Of a DNA stretch of 64,000 bases, positions 50,173-62,864 are shown in pieces. The position numbers were made by a program, and so were the translations under genes. Source of the DNA: Zygnema cylindricum (Eukaryota; Streptophyta; Zygnematophyceae; Zygnematales; Zygnemataceae); assembly GCA_037447655.1 (NCBI GenBank), contig JBBHKE010001915.1, positions 69,708-133,707 on the forward strand. The letters run 5' to 3'. The notes under the pieces were generated by a model that saw only the letters and a list, made by a program, of their open reading frames with translations, searched no databases and was not told the DNA's origin. How positions within the stretch are numbered: position 1 is the first letter of the stretch; each line of letters opens with the position of its first letter.

Positions 50173-51885
50173 AGGGCAATACAAAACAAAGAAAGCAACA
50201 TGAACACATAAAATCTCATACTCCCATCCATTAAAAAAAAAAAATCTAGGTGCCCCATTGGTGATGGTAGCTGTATTATATATCAAATAACTAATAATAA
50301 TTCTCTTATTTGTTTCTCAAGTTTATGTTTTAAGAGTGTTTGTATATAAATCTCTCCAACTTGAGGGTTGTCGTTTAGTTTTAAAGGTGTCATGTGTTTA
50401 GTATCCCTAGCACGGGAGCTATACATGGTTTTGGGTGTTATTGAACTCCTATTCCTCCTCTACTAGGCCAATTTTGGTCTCATAAATTAATCCGAAAAAT
50501 AAATCCTCGCTTGTTTCATGTTTTTGTTTTAAGTTTTTCACCATAGGTTTTGCAGTTATAACTGTCATAGGTTTAACATAATTTGAGTTCGGTTTTGTTG
50601 ACCTTTTTTCATAAGGAGGCTATTCCTGTAATTGTTTTGGAGGTGTTTCAATATCGTAAGTCTCGTGTTCCTGTATTTGTTAACTGTGTTATTTAACCAA
50701 CTATTATGTAGTTGTGTTTAGCTAACCAAGGTTTTATATGTATGGGTTAGGCTTTTGTTTGTCATAGCCGCTATTTCTATCCAATGGTAACAAGGTTCAC
50801 ATATGTCATAACTGCTGGTAGAATAAAAATATTGGTTATGTGAAGTGTAGCATTTATCAACTAATGTTAATATTCTGATAAATTGTCATATTCTTTTAGC
50901 CTTTCTAGAAAGTAAGGATACAAGGCCTTTTACGTTGCATTTTAGTTTTTGAAACTACATTTTTTCCCGCCTTCAAACTGGTTGACCATAGAAGGTTTTT
51001 ATATTATCATATAATGCTAACTTTTGTACTCTTTCATCCATTTCCTCTCTTCTTCCCCTTCTTGTTTACCTTCACACAAAATTTAGCAACCACGATTCTA
51101 AAATCTCGCCTGATATGTTTACAACACCTTTTTACTTGGGATTTTTGACATATTTGGAGAAATGACCCACTTCATTACACGGTAAACACTTAGATACTTG
51201 AATGAATGACGTCAAAATTTAAAGAGACAATGGAATTGTGAGTGAATGCCACTATTGATCAAGTTGTTTGGCTTAGAGTTTCGGTTTTCCAATGAAGGTT
51301 TAAGTGACTTTCCATAAGGGTTTACCTTCGGCCTTCACTCCTCCTTTAGTTAAAATTGCTCGTTTTGACAACCCCTGTGATGTTTACAACCTCCTCGTTG
51401 TACGACGTTTTTCATAATCTCGTGTACCTCACAATTTATTATTGGACAGTAGGGGTAGACAGCCATTTATGATTTTCAAACCTAAACTATGTATCAATAT
51501 TGAAGCTAACGAGATTTCTGTCACTCAAACCTGTCCTTCTATGTGCAAACTGATCAGATTATCAATCGGACGGTGTAACGAAAAAGGTAAGATTCCTACC
51601 ATTCGATTTACCGTCTTCAATTGAAAATCGAAAATGTTTACAGAAAGAAAAGTCCATTTAAGCTTCAAGAAGTTAACGTAAATAGAGATAAAGGTTCCAG
51701 TACATTAGATAATTGCCTAAGCTCCGAAAAGTATTTTAAGCCGTTGATCATGCATTTGGCGGTGACAAAGGACCGTTGCAGGACATTCATACAGTTGACG
51801 TACGTGAAACGTGCCGATAAATACCCGGATTTGTGGTAATACCTACATTAATAGCTAATTAAATTGAACCCGCGCGTCTCAACAT

Positions 51886-52215
51886 CTGAGCCGGTGGCAC
51901 AGTGGTTAGTGCGAGTATAATCATGGTTTAATCTAAGGATCTCAGGTTTAAATCTCGATCGGTTAATATCTCCCTTCATCGGGATCGTCCATTTTATTTT
52001 CCGATTCTGTGAATCATAGTTTAATCTAAAGGTCTCAGGATCCAATCTCGACCGGCTACTTATTCCCTTTATCGGGATCGTCCATGCAATTCTCCGATTC
52101 TGCGAATCCGAACTTAAACCACACTGCCTAGGTAAGGCTTCCCATTAAGCATCGGGCCACGAGGAGGAGTCCACGCTAGTTTTCCTTTTTCCCCGTCGCA
52201 CAGATGTACGGAATA
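51886..52215 (+). mobile_element. tRNA-derived SINE-like element
   Basis: GCCGGTGGCACAGTGGTTAG matches a pol III A box (TGGCACAGTGG), and about 40 bases on GGTTTAAATCTCGATCGG fits a degenerate B box. The spacing is that of a tRNA but no full cloverleaf with a 3' acceptor pairs, so this is not a functional tRNA gene. A second block at about 52018-52100 repeats the B-box half (AATCTAAAGGTCTCAGGATC and TCGACCGG) together with the following CCCTTTATCGGGATCGTCCA, an internal duplication. The body continues to about 52215. Confidence 0.65.
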
Positions 52216-52603
52216 AAATTGCAAGGATCGCAGACCTTGTCAATCCTGGGACTTTGCAAAAGTGTAAGCCTTCCTTTTCCACGTGCGGGAATTAACAATG
52301 ACCGTTGGATTATGCCTGGGTAGTCATCCACGAAGCATTCGCTCCATATTCGGCCACCCTCCTAGTGGAGGTGGCTATCAATTACAAAACGTGTAAAATC
52401 ACACACGTGGATGAAAAAAATACGTGTCATGTGTAACATCGCACACGGGGATAGATGGATATATGTGTCGTGATGGACTACCATCAGGATGTTGAAAAAG
52501 CCATGTGCCTTTGGACTAGGACGCGAGTCCACCAAAATCCAACCGAAAATCTTTGCCGAAAGTTATTTCGTAACGCTCTTCCGTCACCGTCTGCAAAGAG
52601 TAA

Positions 52604-53512
52604 GGGTACGTCCCCATGTAATCGGTACTTTGATAAAGTATTTTGGACTGTAGTAAGGATTCTTCATACTACTTTGAAGAGCGTCCCTATGTGCGAAAAT
52701 GAAATCGGAACTTTGAAATATGACGGTTGTAGACGTAGGTACAACTTGTGACGATTGAAGACGACTACGAAACTTCCGACGATTAGTGACGCCAACAAAA
52801 ACAGCGACAGTTGTAGACGTCTATAGGGTTTGGTGATATTGTGACGTCACGCTCACTTGTGACAACGTCGACGTCACTGATTCAATAACTTTCTGCCATG
52901 GTTTTCCGATTTCGTTTTTTCTACTTTTCTCGCTCGACTTGCCATTAAAAAAAAAACCTAAAAATTGTCAAAAATAATATTTTTAAAATATCTTTCATTT
53001 TATACCAATATTGTCGTCTCTCATTCTAAAAAGTGTGAGATGAAAGCGATGGTGTGAGAGGGAGAGGGGAGAGGCGACAACCGCACAAAATTTTGCAAAG
53101 GACCCCATGAATGAAAGTGGAGGTCCGAGACCCCTGCAAAAATTTTCCGTACATGCGCGTGATGGGCACGGAGAAAAATAGCGAGGACTCTCCCTCGTCC
53201 CAAAATTTTCCCACGCTTGTGGCGCGTGCATGGTTCGTTTTTCATTCGCTGTTTGGGCGGTACTTCAACTAAAATCACCCCCTCGAGGTGATTTTGGATG
53301 AATTTTTTTTTGGGCTGGATTATCTTGCAAAGGGTCGAAACGGGGAAAACACCAAAATGCGTTCACATGACGACAAACACGCCGTACATCCAAAGTATGA
53401 GTTGACGTTCACTCTACTTTGGTAAAAATGATTTTCTCGTTGTCAAAGTTCCCTGTATTTTAGGACAAAAGGACAAAGAAAAGTATATACTTTAATACAT
53501 GGGGACGTACCC
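52604..53512 (-). mobile_element. PIF/Harbinger (Tourist)-like MITE, family C
   Basis: Termini GGGTACGTCCCCATGTA and TACATGGGGACGTACCC are perfect inverted repeats, flanked by TAA at 52601-52603 and 53513-53515. The interior matches 58448-59399 in inverted orientation (GTTGTAGACG blocks, CATGCGCGTGA, and the segment with CCTCCACTTTCATTCATGGG). It sits inside an older family D element whose pieces lie on both sides (about 52270-52600 and 53516-53700). Confidence 0.85.
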
Positions 53513-53519
53513 TAAAGGA

Positions 53520-56258
53520 TTTATGTGGTACAATGACTTTGTAGTTTGTACGCAACTATGGTACTTGGTATGCAAGTACATCGTACGTATATGAAGAATT
53601 TTAAATTAAAATTGGTCGGTGTGAAAAAATCTTTGACGATTTTTAATATCCGGTCTTAGCTTGCGTGGTACCACTTAAAGCATAACACATATACGACAGC
53701 TTGTTTACTGACACTACCAGATGGCCCTTAAGGGTTTTATTTTATGTATTTTGGACTAAAATATATATTAGTATCTAGATGTTTTACCAAATTGAAATGA
53801 AATACCTCATGAGGTTTTTCTTATTAGTTTTCATACTTTCATTATAAAAGAGACACATTTATACTAATCAAAATTATTCTTAATTGATATGAAATCAAAA
53901 ATTAAACACACGCAAACACACAACCACAAACACATCAAAAAACATTTACAAATAATATGATTGCAAAAAAAAAAATTCAAAACCTGACATAAAACCATTT
54001 TGAATCGGACTTAAGTTGACGGAGATCCCTATTTTTAAACAAATAGATAAATCTTGTCGTATTCACCACCGTTAGTTTCATAGCTCCTAAGACAATAAAA
54101 AAACCAATGTTTGTAAACCGTGTTTTGCGTGGATCATTTTTATGTTAAAAATATATATATAAAGTAAATGGTATTGATGTTAAATGTTCATCGGCCACAA
54201 ATACATATTTTCTCATTGTATATGATTTGGTTCAGGACAACGAGATCACAAATATAAAATAATATTTTCATGTCTTAACCAGTATCTCAAATAAAAAAAA
54301 CGACCAGTATCTCAAAACAAAAAAAAAATCTTTCGGTGTCTATTTAAAACACATTGGAGTTTTACATTTAATATTAATAAAAACAATCATGTGGAAGTTT
54401 GTATATTTTTAGTCCCCGTTTTCAATGATTTTAAAGGTGTTACACTCACCGGTAACTTTTTCTTTTCAAAATAATAAAACTCAAAATAGAAACTAAGGTA
54501 TTGGTAGTGGTTTCGGTCTAGGTTTAAATTGGAGAAACACTTTGTCACATCACATACTTTGCTTATTTAGACATAACTTTCATTGTACAAGCATTAAAAT
54601 AACAAATCTTTAAAATTTTAATGTATTGGTGGAACGTATGAGAGACTGATGCGATACAATGGGCATCTCCTTACATATGCGGTAATAAAAAGCCACCCTA
54701 TTTTTTATTCCCAACCCTCAATTCAAATCACACGAGAAAAAAATAAAATTCTTAATTATATCTACTATGGTTATATTGTTAACGGTCTTTTCACAATGAC
54801 GTATCGAAAAATCTAACCACCTTGAAGATCGAGAAAACTTAGACACGAAAAACAATGTCAGTGTAAAACGGGAGACCACAAGTTTGATAAGTCAAACAGT
54901 TTAACACATATTCCATTGCGGTCATACTTTCATGTGAAAACACTATACTAAAAGAAGGTAGATGAGTATGCAAATAATATCTTATTTTTTGTAATTAGCT
55001 ATACCAATGTACTTGTGAACTTACAAACTCTTGACACTTATTGATAGTTTTTAGATTTTATACTTTTTTTATCGTGCGCCTTATTATATTACTTCACTTA
55101 GCCAAATATTGCAGCCAAGATGCAAAAATATTGGTAAACAAAATGATATTCGTTTACCTGCAGTGTCTGCTTTAGGCCCTTGCGTTTCTCTTTAAAGATA
55201 GGTGATGTTTATTCGATGTCACGAATTGAAACGAAAATGTGTGTTTTGGTTATTTAAATAAATAGAGTCACGGTTTTAATGGTAGCGTTAATTTAAGGAA
55301 AAACGACGATATTTCAAATATATTTCTATTTTTAATAGCATTTCAGGCTAGTATAAGTCAAAGTTCAAATTCTTTAAAAAGACAAATTCTCTTCCTTTAT
55401 AAATAACAGTTTAAACGTTCAAATTTTATGTTTGAAAGCGAAGTTATGGTAAAAAATATAAAATACTATATGAAAAAAAAATGCATTATATGATGAAATT
55501 TCCGAAGAAACCCCCTAAATGTCTTAAAATACTCTTAAAAATTTATAAAGCAGAGGTTAGAAACAAAAATCATGTATTAAAACTCGTTTCGTATGTATGC
55601 CATATGAAAAAAAGGGTCAAACAAACTTTTGTGTTCGTTTATCTTTTATAAAAGCGTGTGTCGGTTGTCGTTAAGGTTAATCACACTAGTTAGGTCGCGG
55701 TTTTTTTTTTGGCCTGAAATGATTAGTGAGTGTTTTTAACATTAAAGTAGCATTGAAGCTAATTTCCAAATTTATTTATTAGTGTTAGCTATTGTATGTT
55801 ATGTTCGTATCAATTAGCATTGTGCAAGACAGTTGTGTATATGTAAAAAACGTCGATGAGTTACTTTAAATATACAACATTAAGGATAATCTACATGAGA
55901 AGTAGTTCTAAATAACTTCCAGTCGCTGAAAATAGAGCTAAAATTAAGTGTAAACGTTATAAGGAATAAAATATATTTCTTACAATAGATACTTAATGTA
56001 AATAGAAGAACAACGTAAAATACCATAAATATTATACGAGGTATGTTTTACAAGATTTTTGAACCGACAAGTAAGTCACCCCGTAGATGTTGTTGTTAGC
56101 ACACGAAATGTACACTCTAAAGTTTGTGTGTTTTTTACAGCGCAGTGAAACACTCGTCATTGAAATCCTACCAGTGTAAAGACATTATTATTATAATGAA
56201 ACAATTACTGCTATAAAATTGAATTGAATGGTTAAGCTAGTAAAGCATTAACATTAAT
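53520..56258. other. AT-rich gene-free stretch
   Basis: 53520-53700 is family D sequence (CGATTTTTAATATCCGGTCT and CTTGCGTGGTACCA). The rest, 53700-56258, is about three-quarters A+T by eye, contains no supported reading frame and shows no recognisable repeat ends. Confidence 0.55.
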
Positions 56259-58436
56259 TTACACATTCAACACTATTTTGGACACACATTCCCATAGTGT
56301 AGTCGCATATGCTCACATTGTCGACTTTTGTACATGTGAGAACAGGTTCGCAAGTTTCCCCTCGTCTTTATTAATAGTATTCAAATATGAGGGCCCTTTC
56401 ACGTTTAGACGTTGTTATCTCACACTCTTTTTGTGCTATTGTACAAAATAAAGTGCAATCATAGTACGGAATGGCACATTTCTTACGTCACACTTTTTAA
56501 ATACCTCATTAACCAATAGAACCGTTCTTATATTAGCTTAGTAGAAAAAATAGTATTATTAATTATATTACAAGTTTAAGGGTCGTCAGTTAGGGGCGCC
56601 GATATAGTGTTATCGACACTAATAGCGATTCACACATTGTACCAAGTCGACACGCCATTTGGCGTTATGTATTGAAATAGTATTAATGTTGGGAATTGAG
56701 CATGACAGTGACTGTTTTGGTTGCGCACAGTCACGTCATTTTGTCAAAAATTGTACGTTTGAAGTACACATTGGTACAAATAAAGCACCGTTGAGTCAAA
56801 ATTTGACGGTCAATCGGTTCGACGGTTTTGACTTTCAAAATATTGTTTCAACCGCTTAAACTTTTGCCGTGCTTGCGAACGTCCACCGTCAAAATAAAGT
56901 TAGCAATTCACACGGTACGCGAACGTTTACGGTAACAAAATTGCGGCAATCACATGTAAATAAAAGTGTTGCAGACAGTCACTTTTTGTTGTTACGTGAG
57001 CTCTAAGGTGAAAACACGTTGGATATTAACTTAGCCGCAAAATTTTAGTCGTATAAGCTTTACATTGAACTTAGACGCAAATTGAAACGAAACCTCTTTA
57101 AAGTTTAAACTGAAGTACTGTAAGTCTTGTACGGAAATACTTAAAATGAAGTATTGTAGTATTGTACGGAAATATTGAAACGCACGAAACAAAATTTCCT
57201 TGTCAATGTAAGAATGTTGATTCGTAGGTAGTGTGGCTCGATTTCGTCGCGCGTGACGACGCACATTTTTTTCATTTAAATTCAAATGATATTTTTACGC
57301 CGGTTCGTTTTATTATAGTGTACAAAGTTTATTTCGTTTCGTACGTTTTAATATTTATGTACAATACTTACAGTACTTCAATCTAGAGAGGTTTCGTTTC
57401 AATTTACGTCTAAGTTCAATGTAACGCTTAGGGTGGACTTCCATTAGCGAAAAAGTGGGGTTTTTACTGACGGCCGTACCGTTTCGTACAAGTTCGTACA
57501 TAAATCATTTGTTTTCAACGAAAACAACATTACTGAAAATTGTCCAAAGTTGTAGGGGTAAATTAGAACCGTCGGATTTAATTACACTTTTTATCCGTGA
57601 CGCCACGTCACCAACCCTACAGTTTGTTAAGACCGTGCACAGGGAGGACAGTTCTCGACTACATAACGTATAAAAATTGGCCGCGTGGAAAAGGTAAAAG
57701 CAATCCACGACGGGCGCGCGCATATGTGCGTACATATCGCAAGGGCCATGTGCCTTCCGCCAGGGTGGCTACGAATCCGCCGAAAACACCTTGTCACGTT
57801 CCCACCATCAAAGTGTGGCGTTGCCTTTTTGTCGTTGCGTTTTGAAATTTTGGGTAGTACATTTAATGCGCTCTGTAGGAGTCATTATTTACCTCCGGTG
57901 GTACAGATATTATCTCCGCTAGTACAAATAATACCTCCGCTCGTACAGATATTGCGTTCTGACAATGCGTTCAAAGATTCTTTCAAGATTTTATGCATCG
58001 AATATTACACATTCAACACTATTTTGGACACACATTCCCATAGTGTAGTCGCATATGCTCACATTGTCGACTTTTGTACATGTGAGAACAGGTTCGCAAG
58101 TTTCCCCTCGTCTTTATTAATAGTATTCAAATATGAGGGCCCTTTCACGTTTAGACGTTGTTATCTCACACTCTTTTTGTGCTATTGTACAAAATAAAGT
58201 GCAATCATAGTACGGAATGGCACATTTCTTATGTCACACTTTTTAAATACCTCATTAACCAATAGAACCGTTCTTATATTAGCTTAGTAGAAAAAATAGT
58301 ATTATTAATTATATTACAAGTTTAAGGGTCGTCAGTTAGGGGCGCCGATAAAGTGTTATCGACACTAATAGCGATTCACACATTGTACCAATTCGAGAAG
58401 CCATTTGGCGTTATGTATTGAATTAGTATTAATGTT
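56259..58436. repeat. Unit with 432-bp direct terminal repeats
   Basis: 56259-56690 and 58005-58436 are direct repeats at a constant offset of 1746 bp, differing at only a handful of sites (for example TTACGTCAC versus TTATGTCAC, and GATATAGTG versus GATAAAGTG). The 1.3-kb interior holds an inverted-repeat MITE (57058-57423) and a truncated family D piece beginning TTAGGGTGGACTTCC at 57428. It could be a non-autonomous LTR-like (TRIM-type) element or a simple segmental duplication. The repeats do not start TG and end CA, and no target duplication is evident. Confidence 0.6.
57058..57423. mobile_element. Fold-back MITE with long inverted arms
   Basis: TACATTGAACTTAGACGCAA at the left and its inverted partner TTACGTCTAAGTTCAATGTA at the right continue into arms of about 125 bp (57058-57185 and 57300-57423) with only scattered mismatches. 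A TA at each outer edge suggests a TA target duplication, as in mariner-type MITEs, but the exact border is ambiguous. Confidence 0.65.
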
Positions 58437-58447
58437 TATAAAACTAA

Positions 58448-59399
58448 GGGCGTGTTCCCATGTGTTCAAGTAAGTGTTTTTTTCCGTCGTTTTCACAAAA
58501 AATGGGACTTGCAACGAGAAAATATTACGCCGTACGAAAAATGGGCAAAAACACAAGTACATTTTGCGTCATCTTGGAACTTGGAAGGTACGGCAATTTG
58601 GCGTTATTATCATCGCGACCCACTTCCAGCTCATCACACTTGCACTGGAATCAAATCGCGACCTGATTTTTATCAAAATACTACCTTATTGACGAATAGA
58701 AAACCGGAATTGCACGCGTCAAACGTTTTCAAAAAAATTGAACGACGGAGAGTACACTCTATTTCCCCCCCTGCTCGTCACGCGCATGTACGTACGAAAG
58801 TGACGAGCATGTACGGAAAAAAATCGTTGGGGGTCTCGGACCTCCACTTTCATTCATGGGTCCTTTGCAAAATTTTACGTCGTCCTCGTCTCTCCCCCTC
58901 TTTCTCATTCGACCACTCCTCTTTTTCTCTTATTTACACGAGATGCAACAATAATAGTATCAAATGAAAGATGTTTTTTTTTTTTTTTTTTTTAATATTT
59001 TTGGTCTAAGTTTGATGGCATATTGAATGATAAAAGATAAGAAAACGAAATCGGGAAGCCATGGCGGAAAATCTACGTACTGATGATGTCACATGGTAGC
59101 ATGACTTCGCTATGTCACAAAACCCTAAACATCTACAACGTCACAAAAACCTCGACGTCTACAGCCGTCGCCATTTTTGTAGACGTCACCAATTTTAGAA
59201 AGTTTCGTAGTTTCGTAGTCGTTTACATTTCGTTTCGTAGACTGTCGCCTATTTTGTAGACGTCTACAACTGTCACATATTTGAAGTAATGAAGGCGCAA
59301 GTAATGATTGACATAGGCACACTTTGAAAAGTACACCGTAAAATCTGCGCTAAAATCCAAAGTAACGTTTCAAAGTTTCGGTTACATGGGAACACGCCC
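58448..59399 (+). mobile_element. PIF/Harbinger (Tourist)-like MITE, family C
   Basis: The termini GGGCGTGTTCCCATGT and ACATGGGAACACGCCC are perfect inverted repeats, flanked by TAA at 58445-58447 and 59400-59402. The interior matches 7404-8180 (left part) and 52604-53512 (most of its length). A 171-codon open frame crosses the element but is not shared intact by the other copies. Confidence 0.85.
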
Positions 59400-59473
59400 T
59401 AATAACAATAAATTAGCTCTGACGTCAAGTTTTCTGTAACGTTAATAACGATAGGCAGTTTACTAATATCTAA

Positions 59474-60196
59474 GGGTGAAGTTCCATTAGGACATTCTGT
59501 AATTGTACGGCAACCCAACAGAATGCAACATTTTGAATGATGTTATATCGCGCCGAGTCTGTAATCCTCGTGTTCAAAATATAGTGGTACCACGTAAGCT
59601 AAGATCGGATATTAAAAATCGTCAATGATTTTCATACCGACAAAAAATCCCCATTTGCGTACCATGTACGTTTGTACAAGGTCATCGTACGGCACAACTT
59701 TTGTACTCTTTGAAGACGCCTTGTCAGATACCACCTCATTTGTTTAGGTTCCTGGTTTTTCGCGTGACGAATGAGCGTTGCCAGAAATAGTGTGACGTGT
59801 GGGCACTAACAAAAATAGCGTGACAAAGTGCGTTACGATATTTCTTTGTGTGTTTTCGGTTAGATTTTTGAATGCATATATAATGTACAAAATATTTTGA
59901 TTTCCGTTGGTTGGCCTCCTTACACGTATGCTCATTATCCAACGTGGCGCAGCTCTAATTTTTCAGTAAATGGTGATGTACCTCACGAGGTACATCACCA
60001 TTTACTGGAACTTTTGATGCGAATGCTTCGCGAAAGAATATCCAACGGTCATTGTTGACTCCCAGACCTTTGGAGAATATTGGCAAGATTCTCTGAACAG
60101 CAATGTTTTAAAAAACAAAATAAGAGGTACGGTGTAGGACGGATAAGTCTGAATTTCTGTAAACAACCTCACTTTTCGTCTAATGGAACTTCACCC
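59474..60196. mobile_element. Complete Tourist-like MITE, family D
   Basis: Termini GGGTGAAGTTCCATTAG and CTAATGGAACTTCACCC are perfect 17-bp inverted repeats, flanked by TAA at 59471-59473 and 60197-60199. Partial copies lie at 15959-16640, 52270-53700 (interrupted) and from 57431. A perfect 21-bp-arm hairpin occurs inside at 59964-60007. Confidence 0.85.
59964..60007. repeat. Perfect hairpin, 21-bp arms, 2-base loop
   Basis: CAGTAAATGGTGATGTACCT plus C is followed by AC and then its exact inverse complement. No such hairpin was seen at the corresponding place in the other family D copies. Confidence 0.9.
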
Positions 60197-60199
60197 TAA

Positions 60200-62864
60200 T
60201 AGCGAAAACTTCGCACAATCGCTTGCTTGAAAAGTTGACGATATCGGTGCCTCTCGATGTTCGATTATTGTACGGCTACCGTGTCAGATTAGACGACAAG
60301 CAACATTATGACTAACGTCAATCTTGCATAATTTTTTGTGCAGCAAGGTGTACTTTTGCATCGGTTTGATTTTTTTTCAAACTTCTCGAAAAAAGGAGTT
60401 AAACTGCCTGATATTATGCCGCACATTTACCAGATATAGTAAACATGTTTTTTTAAAACATGTAAAGGACCGTTTCACGGTGACTTTGAAAAACGCGTAC
60501 TTTTTGGACGTGATTGCTCTCATAAATATCCACTCTAAATATAGTGTCTCGCAAACCTCGTGTGATCTCCGTACGGATTTTACCGTTGCTCGTTTTCGCC
60601 ACCATCCGAACGAACTTTCAGCTGACGCACCCAATTACCGCGCGAGCCTCTAAGGAAGCACGTCTGGGAATCGCTCGCCTCTTAAAAGTAACGATCCATT
60701 TTCCGAGGGCGGGGAATTGATTATTTTACTTCTGCCGGGCACCGATCTCCAATCGCATAAACGTCATCAGTACACATCCTGGCCGTCAATATCTATCTGA
60801 CAGAAAGGGGAAGTTTAGAAAATGACGTAGATACGAACGACGGCGCGAGCATGCCCATAGATCCTTTATTTTTGTTCATTGAGCGTACGGTAATACCGTT
60901 GCGTCAAAGTTGCCGGCTGAATTGTTCAGCCAAGCGTTCGAGACCCGCCGGTCAGTGGACTTTTCGTGTTTTCAAACGGCCTGTACGGTCGCGTCCCATT
61001 ATTGGGCATTTACGGCGCCGAAGCGCAATCAACCGTCGCCCCAACGACCCTATTCAAGCAGTCGCCGGCTTTTCTCGTGCGACAATTAAGATCGTCACAT
61101 ATTGAAAATCACGACATAAGCAACGTTTTTGTGATTTTCATTATGATATCCACGAGATCATTTTTCTATTTTGTCGATTTGTCTCCTTTTGTACCTCCAA
61201 TCGTCCAATCGTCGTATCCGGACAGAAATATCGTTAGGTTATCCGATCCAATGATGAATATTGCGTATGAAGTACGGTCAAAGGAACAGTTTCCGCTATT
61301 TGCTGGCGACGTTTCCGAAGCATGAGATGAAATGATAATCCACACTATATTGAGTCTGCACAACCATAAGACCAGGTGCAAACCACACTAGTTTGCATTC
61401 CTAACCTCATAATTGCCTCGTAATCAATCGAAATCGCAACCTCCCAACCATTCAGTTTTGAAATAATTTTCGGATTCGAGATTTATCGAGGTGTCAGTAG
61501 TACGACATCGTACGGACATCCTAATCCTTCGAGTGACCATAAAACCAGACCTAAATCCGAGCCTCCAAGCCAGAGTGAACAGTCAACGGCCAGGATTTAC
61601 TGAACTATTCGCTCGACGACAAAACCATTTCCTTGGCTACCGACAAAAGCGGCAGTTGCCGAGCTGTCCTCCCTAGCAAATCACTGTTGCGAGGTGTCGG
61701 TGCGTGGGTGAGTTTCGTGCTGACAGGAGAAACAATCCCCGTGCACCTCCTGATTGAAATTTCAACTGTCAGAGTCATCAAGTCCCCAACCGCGCGTGTG
61801 AAGAATCTCGAGCCGTACTGTACCGACCTTTAGTACAGAAGATCGCGATTTGTCGCTCTCCAATAAGCCCCCTGAAGATACGCCAATCATCGGCTTTCCA
61901 ATCGCCCGCTAACAGCCAGGGCGCCAGAAGGCAACGTCACATCCCTTGTCGCTAAAGGCCGACAAAACATCGACGCCACCGTACAGGTAACTTCAGAAAC
62001 GACAGAACGGTGCCGGTCTGCCGCCGACATAATTTACCCTGAAAAATGATATTGACGCTCCGATTAGCTGGCTGTCCAGTAATATACGTTGTCTTTTTCG
62101 CCACGTGGAGCTGTATATGTCATCAGAAAGTCAAGGACCTTTGTCATCTACCGCCTCATTAAACGCATACGCGTCGGTCTGCAACAATATCCCGCCCGAA
62201 ATATCGTAACGTCCGTGACGGTTGAACCGACTGTCACATGTGTCATGCTATGTGTCAGCTGCAGCACTCTCTAGAACAGGAAACGACAAACGAAGTAGCG
62301 ACCGATTCTCAGTACTCGGATAAAAAAAACTTTTTCGGGGGCGGTAAATGACCACTGCGAACACTCTCAATGACGTCATCTAACCTCATACTTGACGTTC
62401 GGGTGTGCCCTAAACTGAACAGTGCGCCGCGCTACAGGCAATGATCGCCAGCTGGCATTTCCAACCTCCGCCTGTCACTGTCCCCACCGGCCGTCGACTC
62501 GAGACTTCCGCCGAATCGCGAATAATTAGCACTTGGCAGCATACGCAAAAGTTCGGACTCCGGACCTTGGACTTTCAGAAGCCGCACGCCCTTGTCCTTT
62601 TGCCCCTTACTTTTGTCGTTTGTGTCGTCCACCGGCGCCCCGTGCCTCGGCGCGTCGCATCATCAGGCTGTATCGGACGCCCGCGGAAACCCCATACAAA
62701 AAAAAAAAGTAAAAAAAAAAAAGTAATTCCGCACGAAAACCCACATAATCACATCTCCCGTCTTCCATCTCCCTCCATCCCTCTCTCCCTCTCCCTCTCC
62801 CTTCCCCTCCCCCTCCCCCTCCCCCTTCCCTTCCCTCCCCTTCTCTCTCCCTCCCCCTCCCCCT
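60200..62864. other. Gene-free region upstream of the HD-Zip gene
   Basis: No coding region is supported. GC content rises from about 60650 onward, and the last 300 bp before the ATG include an A-run (62698-62720) and a CT-rich leader (62765-62860) that is probably the 5' untranslated region. Regulatory sites of the homeobox gene are expected here but none could be named with confidence. Confidence 0.45.

Larger units (their letters stand above)
48040..51880. other. Gene-free stretch downstream of the anoctamin
   Basis: The first few hundred bases are likely 3' untranslated sequence. 49445-49600 is a strongly purine-rich GGGAGG tract (its complement encodes only Pro/Leu frames). Two LINE tails in opposite orientation are listed separately. 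50300-51880 is AT-rich with no recognisable gene. Confidence 0.55.

Noticed and set aside
51890-51965. A functional tRNA gene
   Set aside because: A- and B-box-like motifs are present but the acceptor and anticodon stems do not pair and a duplicated B-box block follows; a SINE fits better.
57685-58197. A 170-codon plus-strand frame across the direct-repeat unit
   Set aside because: It runs across MITE fragments into the right direct repeat and has no domain or splice support.
58452-58967. A 171-codon frame within the family C element
   Set aside because: It is not conserved in the other two copies and shows no transposase motif.
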